Of a stretch of DNA of 64,000 bases, positions 1 through 9,100 are shown in pieces; within the stretch, counting starts at the first letter, position 1; every line of letters starts with the position of its first letter. The position numbers and the translations under genes are program-made. Location of the stretch: contig JAKSRH010000007.1 of NCBI GenBank assembly GCA_024403675.1, positions 1 to 64,000 on the forward strand. Direction: 5' to 3'. The notes under the pieces are model-generated. The model was not told the DNA's origin. It did not search any database and was given only the letters and a program-made list of their open reading frames with translations. This DNA is from Saccharofermentans sp. (GTDB taxonomy: Bacteria; Bacillota; Clostridia; Saccharofermentanales; Saccharofermentanaceae).

Positions 1-462
1 TGCAAAAAGGTCGCGTTTGTTTATGGCTGTCATATCTGCGGGATTGATGCAAAGAAGGAAAAGTCCCACCAGTCCCATCGCAACGCAAAGCCATATAATT
101 AAGCGGTGTCTTTTGCCAAGGAATGTGCCTATGATTGGTACGAAGAACATGTAAAAGGCAGTGATGAATGCAATTTTGCCTGCGGTGGAATAATAAAATG
201 CGTACTGCTGCAAGTTGCTGGCAAAGAAGAAAATCACGCCAAGGATTACGCCTTTTTTTATGGTGTGCATGCTAGTTTTTGGACACTTGATAAGGATAAA
301 TGTACCAAGCACTGCCGCGCCTATGAGGGTGCGGATACCGTTAAAAGTAAATGCTTCAATTGACTCCATTCCCACGCTTTGGGCAACGAAGGAAGACCCC
401 CATATTATGGCGGTCATGAGAAGCATTATTATTCCTTTTGGCGATGACTTTTTGTTGTTCAT
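1..462 (-). CDS. EamA/DMT-family membrane transporter, 5' part only
   Basis: Reading leftwards from 462 the frame stays open to the window edge, so the C-terminal part lies outside. The translation starts MNNKKSSPKGIIMLLMTAII and continues with hydrophobic helices typical of the first EamA repeat of drug/metabolite transporters: WGSSFVAQ in helix 1, then FNGIRTLIGA in helix 2 and FITAFYMFFVPIIGTFLG. Such proteins export amino acids or other small metabolites across the cytoplasmic membrane, but the substrate cannot be read here. No strong ribosome site precedes the chosen ATG, and a GTG codon about 12 codons upstream in the same frame is possible. It is on the same strand as metY, downstream of it. 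Confidence 0.85.
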   Translation of the reverse strand, partial: MNNKKSSPKGIIMLLMTAIIWGSSFVAQSVGMESIEAFTFNGIRTLIGAAVLGTFILIKCPKTSMHTIKKGVILGVIFFFASNLQQYAFYYSTAGKIAFITAFYMFFVPIIGTFLGKRHRLIIWLCVAMGLVGLFLLCINPADMTAINKRDLFA

Positions 463-554
463 GGGGAGTATTTTACCACGACAATAAATATCCGCCACCC
501 CGCAGTCCCTAATGAAAGGAAGCGAGATGGCGGAACAAGGAACGCCTTGGTTAA

Positions 555-1853
555 TTAAAGATTCTCAAAAGCCTGCTTGAGGTCAGCGAGAATATCATCA
601 ATATGCTCAGTACCGATGGAGAGACGGATTGTGGACTGTGTGATGCCCTGGAGTGCGAGCTCCTCATTGTTGTCCTCGGAGTGAGTTGTGGATGCTGGGT
701 GGATAGCAAGTGACTTAACATCTGCTACGTTAGCGAGGAGTGAGAAGAGGTTCAAGTTGTCGATGAACTTCTTAGCCGCATCAGCGCCACCCTTAATTTC
801 AAATGTGAAGATGGATCCACCACCGTTAGGGAAGTACTTCTTATAAAGGGCCTGCTGGTTAGGATCTGTTGTAAGTGATGGGTGAGATACGCTTGCAACC
901 TGTGGCTGCTCAGAAAGGAACTTAGCAACCTTGAGTGCGTTTTCTACGTGACGCTCAACTCTAAGAGAAAGTGTCTCTAAGCCCTGAAGGAATACGAAAG
1001 CATGAACAGGGGATAAAGTAGCACCTGTGTCTCTTAAGAGAATTGCTCTGATGTATGTAACGAATGCTGCTGCTCCGACGTCTTTGGCGAAGCTTACACC
1101 ATGGTAGCTTGGGTTTGGATCAACGAGCCATGGGTATTTTCCAGCAGCAATCCAGTCGAATTTACCAGAGTCAATGATGACACCACCGATAGATGTTCCG
1201 TGACCACCAATAAACTTTGTAGCGGAGTGAACAACGATGTCAGCACCATACTCGATTGGACGTACGAGGTAAGGAGTTGCGAAAGTGTTATCTACGATTA
1301 CTGGTACGTTGTGCTTGTGTGCGATTTCTGCGATCTTTGCTATATCTACAACCTCGGAATTAGGGTTACCAAGTGTCTCAATCTCAACTGCCTTTGTGTT
1401 TTCCTGGAATGCTGCCTCGAGTGCGTCGTAATCAAAAGGATCTACGAAAGTTGTCTCGATACCGTAATCAGGAAGTGTGTGCTTAAGAAGGTTAAATGTG
1501 CCTCCGTAAATGTTAGAAGCTGCGATTACGTGATCGCCTGCGTGAGCTGCAGCCTGGATAGCGTATGTGATAGCTGCTGCACCGGAACCTACTGCAAGTG
1601 CTGCGACACCACCCTCGAGTGCTGCGATTCTCTCTTCAAAAACGCCCTGTGTTGGGTTTGTAAGTCTGCCGTAAATGTTTCCTGCATCTCTAAGACCGAA
1701 GCGGTCAGCAGCGTGCTGTGAGTTATGGAAAACGTAAGAGGATGTAAGGTAAATAGGTACTGCTCTTGCGTCTGTTGTTGGATCTGGATTTTCCTGTCCT
1801 GCGTGAAGCTGGATTGTTTCAAAATGATAATTATTGTCGTATGTGTAAGCCAT
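555..1853 (-). CDS. metY: O-acetylhomoserine sulfhydrylase (PLP-dependent Cys/Met metabolism enzyme)
   Basis: This 432-residue protein has the full length and motifs of the MetY branch of the Cys/Met metabolism PLP family. It opens with FETIQLHAGQENPDPTT, and the PLP lysine sits in HSATKFIGGHG. The extra segment between that lysine and the C-terminal domain separates MetY from shorter cystathionine gamma-synthases. It should make homocysteine from O-acetylhomoserine and sulfide in the cytoplasm. The start follows AAGGAG with good spacing. Upstream lies a consensus promoter with two inverted repeats and a roughly 215-nt leader that contains a short ORF. Downstream, on the same strand, is the transporter at 1-462, with a weak inverted repeat (CCGCCA/TGGCGG) between them. 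Confidence 0.93.
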   Translation of the reverse strand: MAYTYDNNYHFETIQLHAGQENPDPTTDARAVPIYLTSSYVFHNSQHAADRFGLRDAGNIYGRLTNPTQGVFEERIAALEGGVAALAVGSGAAAITYAIQAAAHAGDHVIAASNIYGGTFNLLKHTLPDYGIETTFVDPFDYDALEAAFQENTKAVEIETLGNPNSEVVDIAKIAEIAHKHNVPVIVDNTFATPYLVRPIEYGADIVVHSATKFIGGHGTSIGGVIIDSGKFDWIAAGKYPWLVDPNPSYHGVSFAKDVGAAAFVTYIRAILLRDTGATLSPVHAFVFLQGLETLSLRVERHVENALKVAKFLSEQPQVASVSHPSLTTDPNQQALYKKYFPNGGGSIFTFEIKGGADAAKKFIDNLNLFSLLANVADVKSLAIHPASTTHSEDNNEELALQGITQSTIRLSIGTEHIDDILADLKQAFENL

Positions 1854-1916
1854 GGTAGTAATCTCCTTAAATAAATGTAATTTTTTTGTTTGTGTTAAAA
1901 ATTATGTGATTGTGTT

Positions 1917-1929
1917 GCGGTTATACCGC
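1917..1929 (-). other. Hairpin in the metY leader
   Basis: GCGGT-TAT-ACCGC is a perfect 5-bp inverted repeat. It lies 12 nt beyond the stop codon of the leader ORF and about 64 nt before metY. No U-run follows it, so it is not a simple terminator. It could act together with translation of the leader ORF. Confidence 0.4.
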
Positions 1930-1941
1930 GGGAGTTTGGCT

Positions 1942-1995
1942 TCACATTCGTCCCTGTCTGTAATTGTGTCTTGTTTCCTTTTGTATTGTAAACAT
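1942..1995 (-). CDS. Short leader ORF (17 aa) in the metY 5' UTR
   Basis: The peptide MFTIQKETRHNYRQGRM is preceded by AAGGAG nine bases before its ATG, a ribosome site as good as that of metY itself. It lies wholly within the roughly 215-nt leader that the strong promoter at 2075-2103 would make, and a small hairpin follows its stop. The layout fits a leader peptide controlling metY expression. The peptide is not Cys- or Met-rich apart from its ends, so classic codon-starvation attenuation is not obvious. I do not recognise the sequence. Function is inferred from position only. Confidence 0.5.
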   Translation of the reverse strand: MFTIQKETRHNYRQGRM

Positions 1996-2041
1996 GGTTT
2001 GCGTCTCCTTGTTTTGTCTTCCAATTCATTTGTGTTATGTT

Positions 2042-2066
2042 AATTCCTACAATTCCTGTAGGAGTT
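2042..2066 (-). promoter_or_regulatory. Palindromic operator candidate just after the metY start site
   Basis: TCCTACA (2045-2051), five bases, TGTAGGA (2057-2063) is a perfect 7-bp inverted repeat. It extends to 11-bp arms with one mismatch. It covers the predicted start of transcription and shares TTCCTA with the second repeat at 2088-2110. An Rrf2/CymR-type sulfur regulator would be a natural candidate, by inference. Confidence 0.5.
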
Positions 2067-2074
2067 ATGTGTGA

Positions 2075-2103
2075 ATGATACAGGAGTATTCCTACCTTGT
2101 CAA
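2075..2103 (-). promoter_or_regulatory. metY promoter
   Basis: On the minus strand, TTGACA (2103-2098), 17 bases, TATCAT (2080-2075). This is a near-consensus housekeeping promoter. Transcription would start near 2068 and give a leader of about 215 nt. Confidence 0.75.
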
Positions 2104-2110
2104 TAGGAAT
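2088..2110 (-). promoter_or_regulatory. Inverted repeat over the metY -35 box
   Basis: ATTCCTA (2088-2094), nine bases, TAGGAAT (2104-2110) is perfect in both arms. The -35 hexamer lies inside it, so a bound protein would block polymerase. It pairs with the related repeat at 2042-2066. Confidence 0.5.
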
Positions 2111-2140
2111 TGGGATATTTGATTGAAAAAATATTTTGGG

Positions 2141-2170
2141 TTGACCCTCATGGGGGGTGAGGGGTACTAT
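2141..2170 (+). promoter_or_regulatory. mgtE promoter with inverted repeat in the spacer
   Basis: TTGACC (2141-2146), 18 bases, TACTAT (2165-2170). The spacer carries CCCTCA (2145-2150), seven bases, TGAGGG (2158-2163), a perfect 6-bp inverted repeat well placed for a repressor. The leader RNA to mgtE would be about 267 nt. Confidence 0.6.
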
Positions 2171-2217
2171 GGAAAAGGCTTAAAAAGCTTAAATATTTTT
2201 AACGGAGGTGGACCACT

Positions 2218-2295
2218 ATGGACGGTTGCGATAGTAAAGGCCGAAGTAGCAATGACGGTGACCAATGGTTTTCATCTCTTGTTATTATTGGATGA
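2218..2295 (+). CDS. Short leader ORF (25 aa) upstream of mgtE
   Basis: The ORF begins MDGCDSKGRSSNDGDQW and ends SSLVIIG. It follows a strong GGAGGTGG ribosome site at 2204-2211. It is translated in the same direction as mgtE and lies inside its leader, ending about 150 nt before the gene. The N-terminal half is rich in Asp, Ser and Gly, and the end is hydrophobic. The position suggests a translated leader sensing Mg2+ or translation state, but I do not recognise it. The leader does not match the M-box consensus as far as I can tell. Confidence 0.45.
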   Translation: MDGCDSKGRSSNDGDQWFSSLVIIG

Positions 2296-2443
2296 TTGAT
2301 TAGTTGTCGTCATTTTATTTCGAATTACTACACAACTCATGACAATTGAATATTGCTAACTGTGTTAGTGCGCGCTTTTTTGCGTAGCTAGCGCGGGTGG
2401 TGTGTTCTGTGCGTAAAAAACACTTAGATGAGGAGAACTTAAA

Positions 2444-3832
2444 ATGAACGAGAATACACAGACGAATTATGTAGCACAGTTACTGGAGCTTTTCCGCGGC
2501 TCAAACTTGGGCCAGGACTTCCAGGAACTTTTAAACGAATACCATGACAGCGATATCGCTGATGCTCTCGAGCAGTTGTCGGAGGAGGAACGTGCTCGCG
2601 TTTACCCTCTTATTGGCGCTGAGCGTTTGGCGGAAATCTTCGCATACATTGAAGATGCTGATGAGTATTTGCAGGAAATCTCTGCGGAGGATGCTGCGGA
2701 GATTATCGAGAACATGGATTCTGAAGATGCTGCCGATGTCCTTGACGAAATGGACGAAGAATCCAAGCAGATTCTTGTTGATCTCTTGGACGAAGAGACA
2801 TCCCGTGACATCGAGAAAATCTTGTCATATGAGGATGACGAGATTGGTTCAGAGATGTCCACTGACTTCGTGGTAATTAAGCGTGGTTTGTCCGTGCGTG
2901 GCGCAATGAGTGAGCTCGTGTCTCAGGCTGGTGAGAATGACAACATTTTGACCTTGTATGTTGTTAATGAGGACGAGACTTTTTTTGGAGCTATCGATCT
3001 CAAGGATTTGATTCGTGCCCGTAAGACTGATGACCTAGAGGATATTATCTCGACAACATACCCTTACATTAGTGACCGCGATAAGATTGGCGAGTGTCTT
3101 GAGCGAATCAAGGATTACGCCGAGGATTCTATTCCTGTCTTAGATAGCGCCCGCAAGATTGTAGGTGTATTCACATCACAGGATATCGTAGAGGTAGTTG
3201 ATGATGAGATGGGTGATGACTACGCTAAGCTCGCTGGTTTGACCGCAGAGGAGGACCTTAACGAGACAACTACTGAAAGTATGCGTAAGCGTTTGCCTTG
3301 GCTTATTATTTTGCTTGTTCTTGGCCTTGGTGTATCGAGTGTGGTTGGTGTGTTCGAGACAGTGGTAGCAGTACTTCCACTTATTATTTGCTTCCAGTCT
3401 TTAATCTTGGACATGGCAGGTAATGTTGGCACACAATCACTTGCTGTGACAATTCGCGTACTTATGGACGAAAATCTTACTGGCGTTCAGAAGGTAAAGC
3501 TTGTGTTTAAGGAAATGAAAGTTGGCCTTAGTAATGGCTTGTTCCTTGGTACAGTGGCTTTTGTGTTTGTATCTTTATACATCTATATATTTAAGGATGT
3601 GCCTTTGGAGAATACTTTGCTTATTGCAGGATGCGTTGGCGTGGCGCTCATGGTGACTATGATTATTAGTAGTCTTGTGGGTACATTGGTGCCAATGTTC
3701 TTCCACCGTATTCATGTGGATCCAGCAGTGGCATCAGGTCCGCTCATCACGACTGTGAACGACTTGGTGGCAGTGGTGACATATTATGGATTGTCCTGGC
3801 TTCTTTTGATTAATATTTTGCATATTGTTTGA
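2444..3832 (+). CDS. mgtE: MgtE-family magnesium transporter
   Basis: This 462-residue protein shows the standard MgtE order. An acidic superhelical N domain with the repeated DAADVL/DAAEII signature occupies about residues 20-125. Two CBS domains follow at about 130-250, and five membrane helices fill about 285-462. The membrane part carries the MgtE pore residues around LDMAGNVGTQS and the last helix segment near GPLITTVNDLVAVV. It moves Mg2+ into the cell, and the acidic N and CBS domains close the channel when cytoplasmic Mg2+ is high. ATG follows AGGAG. It is single, with its own promoter, a short ORF in the leader and a strong terminator. Confidence 0.95.
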   Translation: MNENTQTNYVAQLLELFRGSNLGQDFQELLNEYHDSDIADALEQLSEEERARVYPLIGAERLAEIFAYIEDADEYLQEISAEDAAEIIENMDSEDAADVLDEMDEESKQILVDLLDEETSRDIEKILSYEDDEIGSEMSTDFVVIKRGLSVRGAMSELVSQAGENDNILTLYVVNEDETFFGAIDLKDLIRARKTDDLEDIISTTYPYISDRDKIGECLERIKDYAEDSIPVLDSARKIVGVFTSQDIVEVVDDEMGDDYAKLAGLTAEEDLNETTTESMRKRLPWLIILLVLGLGVSSVVGVFETVVAVLPLIICFQSLILDMAGNVGTQSLAVTIRVLMDENLTGVQKVKLVFKEMKVGLSNGLFLGTVAFVFVSLYIYIFKDVPLENTLLIAGCVGVALMVTMIISSLVGTLVPMFFHRIHVDPAVASGPLITTVNDLVAVVTYYGLSWLLLINILHIV

Positions 3833-3859
3833 TTTGGTTGAATGATTTTGGTATGGTGG

Positions 3860-3891
3860 CCGCCGCTTCCGTTTGGGGAGTGGCGGTTTTT
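3860..3891 (+). terminator. Terminator after mgtE
   Basis: A GC-rich stem (CCGCCGCTTCC / GGGGAGTGGCGG) with a GTTT loop is followed by a U-run. Confidence 0.8.
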
Positions 3892-3934
3892 GTTGTTGGG
3901 ATGTTTTGTCGGGGTGGCATTGTTTGTTTTTTTG

Positions 3935-4065
3935 TGGCTTGTAGCTATGATGGTAGCCATTTTGAAAAAATTGGCTACAAGTGTGGCTACAAATAGGCAA
4001 AAATGCATGTTTGTAGACTATTTGGTAGCCCAAAATTTGAATTTGGCTACAGGTTTGGCTACGCA
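3935..4065. repeat. Dispersed GTAGCCA/TGGCTAC repeat, copy 1
   Basis: This stretch is built of variants of TTGGCTACAA and its complement. It aligns along its length with the reverse complement of 12843-13036, including a shared core AGGCAAAAATGC. It can fold into several hairpins. Short open frames cross it on both strands, and one reads HFCLFVAT in both copies, but none has a convincing ribosome site. It lies between the mgtE terminator and the PD-(D/E)XK-like gene. Confidence 0.7.
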
Positions 4066-4087
4066 GTCACTTGCATAGTTGAATGAA

Positions 4088-4108
4088 TGTCGGAAATTGT
4101 AGAAATTT
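4088..4108 (+). promoter_or_regulatory. 21-bp box shared with the paralogous gene at 43.6-44.5 kb
   Basis: The box begins TGTCGGAAATTG and ends TAGAAATTT. It is identical over 21 bp to 44539-44519 on the other strand. In both places it lies about 65 bp before the start codon of one of two paralogous genes, and both boxes are followed by a run of C. The match at the same distance points to a shared regulatory site. Confidence 0.6.
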
Positions 4109-4173
4109 GTACCCCTTTTCTTGTGTTTTTGATGCTACTTTAGAGGTATCAGATATGAAGAGAGGGTTGTTGA

Positions 4174-4923
4174 ATGAATAGGCACTTTTCGCAGGAGTAT
4201 TTAAGTATAAAAGTCAGTCATCTGAAAGACGAATTGGATAAACTACCTAATTTAAGATTGAATATGCATCGAGGTAAATTAGTTGTATGTTCTCGGGAAA
4301 AGAAAAATGGTAAAAATACTAAATCTGTGCATCTTCTTAAGGGAAAAGAGTTGGAGAAGGCATTGGCTGTCGTAGAGCGACGCAAATCGTTAAAAAACAA
4401 AATTAATCAGTACAGCGTTTATCTTGATAAGGAAACAATTGTGAGGAAAATAGAAATTGACCTCGAACCTCCGCACGTTCTTCCAATAAGTCTTAAGGAA
4501 ACCATGATTCCCGATAGTAACACGATGTACCCTAAGAAAAACGATTACTGGCATAGGAAAATACAGATGAGGTCCAGGCTCGAGCTTCAGACGGCGGCTG
4601 CGCTGGATTCACTGGGACTAGAGTTTTACTATGAGCCTGCGCTGGAAATAAATGGGAAGACTTACTATCCGGATTTTGTGGTGTTTTTGCCAGAGTTGGG
4701 GTGTTGCTTTATTATTGAGTGCCTTGGGATGGTGAATAGTACAGAGTATGTGTATAACAATATGAATAAGATGGCGAATTATATTTTGGCGGGGATTATT
4801 CCAAGCAAAAACATTTTAACTTTCTGCGGCACGGATACTATGATGCCATCTATTGATGAGATGAAGACGGATATTGTTAATCTAGTGAACAAAATGACGG
4901 CAAGTAGGGTGAGTGTGGCGTGA
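4174..4923 (+). CDS. PD-(D/E)XK nuclease-like protein, paralogue 1
   Basis: The 249-residue protein has a basic, helical N-terminal half. The C-terminal core, about residues 132-185, has MRSRLE, then LDSLGLEFYYEP, NGKTYYPDFVVF and CCFIIECLG. The order E, PD and hydrophobic-E-x-x matches the PD-(D/E)XK fold. The usual K (or the EHxG seen in relatives) is replaced by ECLG, so activity is uncertain. A paralogue at 43628-44455 shares the block from PDFVVF to IIECLG almost unchanged. ATG follows GAGAGGG. The gene stands alone between mgtE and carA, with an upstream box shared with the paralogue. DNA or RNA processing is possible but the function is unknown. Confidence 0.7.
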   Translation: MNRHFSQEYLSIKVSHLKDELDKLPNLRLNMHRGKLVVCSREKKNGKNTKSVHLLKGKELEKALAVVERRKSLKNKINQYSVYLDKETIVRKIEIDLEPPHVLPISLKETMIPDSNTMYPKKNDYWHRKIQMRSRLELQTAAALDSLGLEFYYEPALEINGKTYYPDFVVFLPELGCCFIIECLGMVNSTEYVYNNMNKMANYILAGIIPSKNILTFCGTDTMMPSIDEMKTDIVNLVNKMTASRVSVA

Positions 4924-4944
4924 CAAATATGGCTCAATTTCACA

Positions 4945-4973
4945 TTGACTTTTTATTAATAAAGGAATATATT
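4945..4973 (+). promoter_or_regulatory. carA promoter
   Basis: TTGACT, 17 bases, TATATT. It lies directly before the leader hairpin at 4991-5025, so the hairpin is transcribed as part of the carA leader. Confidence 0.75.
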
Positions 4974-4985
4974 TTTACCCAATAA

Positions 4986-5025
4986 GCAAGGGCGCTTTGA
5001 CACGTTGGGGTCAGAGCGCCTTTTT
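4986..5025 (+). terminator. Leader terminator (attenuator candidate) before carA
   Basis: GCAAGGGCGC (4986-4995) leads into an 11-bp stem (4991-5001 with 5010-5020) and five U. The hairpin comes after the promoter and before the gene, so it should cut off most transcripts unless something prevents it. The same GCAA-GGCGC start occurs before glnN (twice) and amt. Confidence 0.7.
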
Positions 5026-5077
5026 GAGGGTTTATACGACGAATTTTGGAAAATGATGCAGAAATAAGGAGTATTTT

Positions 5078-6196
5078 ATGGAAAAGTTAAATCCCAGAAA
5101 AATAATCCTTGAGGACGGAACCGAGTACCTCGGATACGGGTTCGGAAGCCTCTCGGAAAAGAAGTTGGAATTAGTATTCAACACTTCTATGGTAGGTTAT
5201 CAGGAGATTCTCTCTGATCCTTCTTACACTGATCAGGCGGTAGTAATGACTTACCCAATCATCGGTAATTACGGAATCAATGACGAAGATAATGAGACAA
5301 AGGTTCCAAGTATTGGTGCTCTTATTGTTAGAGATTACGCACCAGAGCCATCTAATTTTAGATGTACTCAGACGCTTTCAGATTACATGGCACAGTATGA
5401 CATCGTTGGTGTTCAGGGCGTCGACACAAGAGAAATTACAAGAAAGATAAGAAACTATGGTAGCTGCAAAGTGCTCATCACAAGTCCTGACGTGACAGTG
5501 GAGCAAGGTGTAGCTATTCTTAAAGAGTGGGATTTTGCACACGATCAGGTATCAAGAGTAAGTACAAAAGAAATCGTTACTTACGAGCCAACTGCAATCC
5601 CAGAGAGTAACGACGGTAAGGTATTCCACGTAGTTGCAGTTGACTGCGGCATGAAGCTCAATATCGTTCGCTGCATGAATGAACTTGGTATCAAGGTGAC
5701 AGTAGTTCCTTGGAACACTCCAGTAGAGAAGGTGCAGGAGCTTAATCCAGATGGAGTATTCCTCAGCAATGGTCCTGGAGACCCAACTGATGTAGTTCCA
5801 ACAATCGAGCTCGTTAAAGCACTTCATGGCAAGTATCCAATTTTTGGTATTTGTCTTGGTCATCAGATTTTGTCACTTTCATACGGTGCTCAGACTTATA
5901 AACTTAAGTTCGGACACAGAGGTGGTAACCACCCAGTTAAGAATGTAATCACAGATAAGATTGAGATTACTTCTCAGAATCACTCCTTCGCAGTTAAAGA
6001 TGAGTCTATGGCTGGTACAGGATTAACTACAACACACATCAACATGCTCGATAACACTATCGAGGGTGTTTGCCATAAGGGCGACAACGCTTTCTCTATT
6101 CAGTATCACCCAGAGTCTGCGCCAGGACCACAGGATAGTAAATATCTCTTCGCGCAGTTCATTAATATCATGAAGGGAGGATCTTTGTATGCCTAA
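5078..6196 (+). CDS. carA: Carbamoyl phosphate synthase, small (glutaminase) subunit
   Basis: At 372 residues it has the usual length and two domains. The N-terminal CPSase domain (about 1-150) begins with [13 protein letters not shown]. The C-terminal class I glutamine amidotransferase has the nucleophile Cys259 in GICLGHQ and the His-Glu pair in YHPESAPGP. It frees ammonia from glutamine and passes it to CarB for carbamoyl phosphate, used in pyrimidine and arginine synthesis. ATG follows AAGGAG. It overlaps carB by 8 bp, so the two are co-transcribed and probably coupled in translation. The leader hairpin links it to glutamine-using genes elsewhere in the window. Confidence 0.97.
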   Translation: MEKLNPRKIILEDGTEYLGYGFGSLSEKKLELVFNTSMVGYQEILSDPSYTDQAVVMTYPIIGNYGINDEDNETKVPSIGALIVRDYAPEPSNFRCTQTLSDYMAQYDIVGVQGVDTREITRKIRNYGSCKVLITSPDVTVEQGVAILKEWDFAHDQVSRVSTKEIVTYEPTAIPESNDGKVFHVVAVDCGMKLNIVRCMNELGIKVTVVPWNTPVEKVQELNPDGVFLSNGPGDPTDVVPTIELVKALHGKYPIFGICLGHQILSLSYGAQTYKLKFGHRGGNHPVKNVITDKIEITSQNHSFAVKDESMAGTGLTTTHINMLDNTIEGVCHKGDNAFSIQYHPESAPGPQDSKYLFAQFINIMKGGSLYA

Positions 6197-9100
6197 GAGA
6201 ACAGACCTTAAGAGAATTCTTGTAATCGGTTCCGGTCCTATCGTTATTGGACAGGCGGCTGAGTTTGACTATGCGGGCACACAGGCCTGCCTCGCGCTCA
6301 AGGAAGAAGGTTATGAGGTTATCCTTTGTAATTCTAACCCAGCGACAATCATGACTGACCCTGCTATCGCAGATAAGGTTTATATGGAGCCACTTACTCT
6401 TGAGTACATCGCGAAAATCATCCGTAAGGAGAGACCAGACGCTATCCTTCCAGGTATCGGTGGACAGACAGGTCTTAACCTTGCAATGCAGCTTTCTACT
6501 AAGGGTGTCCTCGCCGAGTGTGGTGTAGAGCTTCTTGGTACAAGCTTTGATTCTATCGATCAGGCTGAGGACAGAGAGCTTTTTAAACAGCTTTGTATTG
6601 ACCTTGGCGAGCCAATTCTCCCATCTCTCATTGCAGAGTCCATGGAGGAGGGTGTTGATGCTGCCAAAAAGATTGGTTACCCAGTTGTAATTAGACCTGC
6701 GTTTACACTTGGTGGTACAGGTGGTGGATTTGCTGACAACGAGGAGGAGCTTCGCGAAATTTTGAAGAACGCTCTCGTTCTCTCTCCAGTGCATCAGGCA
6801 CTTATCGAGAAGTCTGTTAAGGGTTATAAGGAAATTGAGTACGAGGTAATCCGTGACGCTAACGATACAGCTATTACAATCTGTAATATGGAAAACATCG
6901 ACCCAGTTGGCGTACACACAGGTGACTCTGTAGTAGTTTGTCCTTCACAGACACTTACTAACAAGGAGTATCACATGCTTCGTGACAGTGCGCTTAAGAT
7001 TATCCGCGCGCTCAAGATTGAAGGTGGTTGTAACGTACAGTTCGCCCTCGACCCAGTTTCTTTTGACTATTACCTCATCGAGGTTAACCCACGAGTTTCT
7101 CGTTCTTCTGCACTTGCATCCAAGGCTTCTGGTTATCCAATTGCTCGTGTATCTGCGAAGATTGCTGTTGGTTATAGACTCGATGAGATTCACCTTGCTA
7201 ATACACTTGCAAGTTTCGAGCCATCACTTGACTATGTAGTTTCTAAGCTTCCACGTTTCCCATTTGATAAGTTTACTGATGCAAATAACAAGCTCGGTAC
7301 TCAGATGAAGGCAACAGGTGAGGTCATGAGTGTTGGACGTACAATGGAGGAGTCACTTCTTAAGGGTATTCGTTCCCTTGAAATTGGTGTGTTCCATCTC
7401 CACTCCAAGCAGTTCGACGACAAGACAACTGAGGAAATGCTCGAGTATATTAAGGACGGTACAGATGACCGTATTTATGCTATCGCTGAGCTTCTCCGTC
7501 GTGGTGTTAGCCGTAAGGAAATTCACCTCAAGACTAAAATCGATATGCTCTTTATCCGTGTGTTCGACAATATCGTTAAGATGGAAGCAGAACTTGGTGC
7601 TAAGAAGGGCGATATTGAGGCTCTTAAGGAAGCAAAGAAGATGGGCTTTAGTGATCTCGAGGTTGCCAAGCTATGGGGCATGACAGCACATCAGGTATTT
7701 GATGTACGTAAGGAGCACGGTATCTTCCCATCCTATAAGATGATTGATTCCTGCGCATCCGAGTTCGAGAGTTATATTCCTTATTTCTACTCTACTTATG
7801 AGGGTGAGAATGAGTCTCAGATTGACGCTAAGGAGAAGATTATCGTTCTTGGTTCTGGTCCTATCAGAATCGGTCAGGGTGTAGAGTTTGACTACTCTAC
7901 AGTACATGCCGTAAAGACAATCCAGTCTTCTGGTTATCAGGCTATTATCATTAACAACAATCCAGAGACAGTATCTACTGACTACACAACTTCCGATAAG
8001 CTTTATTTTGAGCCACTTTGTGTAGAGGATGTAATGAACATCATTGAGCTCGAGAAGCCAAAGGGCGTTATTGCTACACTCGGTGGTCAGACAGCAGTTA
8101 ACCTTGCTGAGCCACTTCGTGAGTATGGTGTAACTATTGTTGGTACTGACTGTGACGCTATCGAGCGTGCTGAGAATAGAGACGCTTTCGAGAAGGTTCT
8201 TAAGGACCTCAATATCCCACAGCCAAAGGGTCAGGCCGTAACTAACATTGAAGACGGTGTTAAGGCGGCAGAGGAGATTGGTTATCCAGTTCTTGTAAGA
8301 CCTTCCTTCGTACTTGGTGGTCGTGCTATGCAGATCGTATCTAAGGAAGCCGACCTTCGTAACTATCTTAAGACAGCTGTTGAGATTGATGTTGATAAGC
8401 CAGTTCTTGTTGATAAGTACATCCGCGGACGTGAGGTAGAGGTTGACGGTGTTTGCGACGGCGTTGACGTATTTGTTCCAGGCATCATGGAGCTTGTAGA
8501 GCGTACTGGTGTTCACTCTGGTGACTCCATCTCCGTATACCCACCATTCTCTATCTCCGACAAGGTAAAGGGTACAATCCTTACTTATGCTAAGAAGCTC
8601 GGACTTGGTATCGGTATCGTTGGTCTTTTTAACATCCAGTTTATCGTAGATGATGACGACAATGTTTATATCATTGAGGTTAACCCGCGTTCTTCACGTA
8701 CAGTTCCTTTCCTTAGTAAGGCAACTGGTTATCAGCTCGCTGATATCGCCACAAAGGTAATCCTCGGTGAGTCTTTGAAGGAGCAGGGTATCTTTGGTCT
8801 CTATCCAGAAGAGAAGGATCGCTATTACGTTAAGGCGCCTGCGTTCTCTTTCTCAAAGCTTAAGGGTATGGACTCTTATCTCTCACCTGAGATGAAGTCT
8901 ACTGGTGAGGCTATCGGTTATGATGAGAAGCTCCACCGTGCAGTTTATAAGGCTCTTATTGCTTCTGGTATTAAACTCCAGAACTACGGTACTGTAATGG
9001 TAACTCTCGCTGACGAGGATAAGGAGGAAGCACTCCCACTCGTACGTCGTTTCTATGAGCTTGGATTTAATATCGAGGCTACTATCGGTACTGCAGAGTT

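Noticed and set aside
1101-1721. 206-codon plus-strand frame opposite metY
   Set aside because: It is the shadow of metY on the other strand, with a Cys-rich composition unlike a real protein.
1854-2068. SAM (S-box) riboswitch before metY
   Set aside because: The leader lacks the conserved S-box core and a terminator before the gene. A short translated ORF and paired operators explain it better.
7671-8516. Long antisense open frame inside carB (also 6168-6917, and 50696-51331 inside gltB)
   Set aside because: These frames are complements of strongly biased codons in conserved genes. They have no ribosome sites, and their protein composition (Cys-, Leu- and Ser-rich) is not protein-like.
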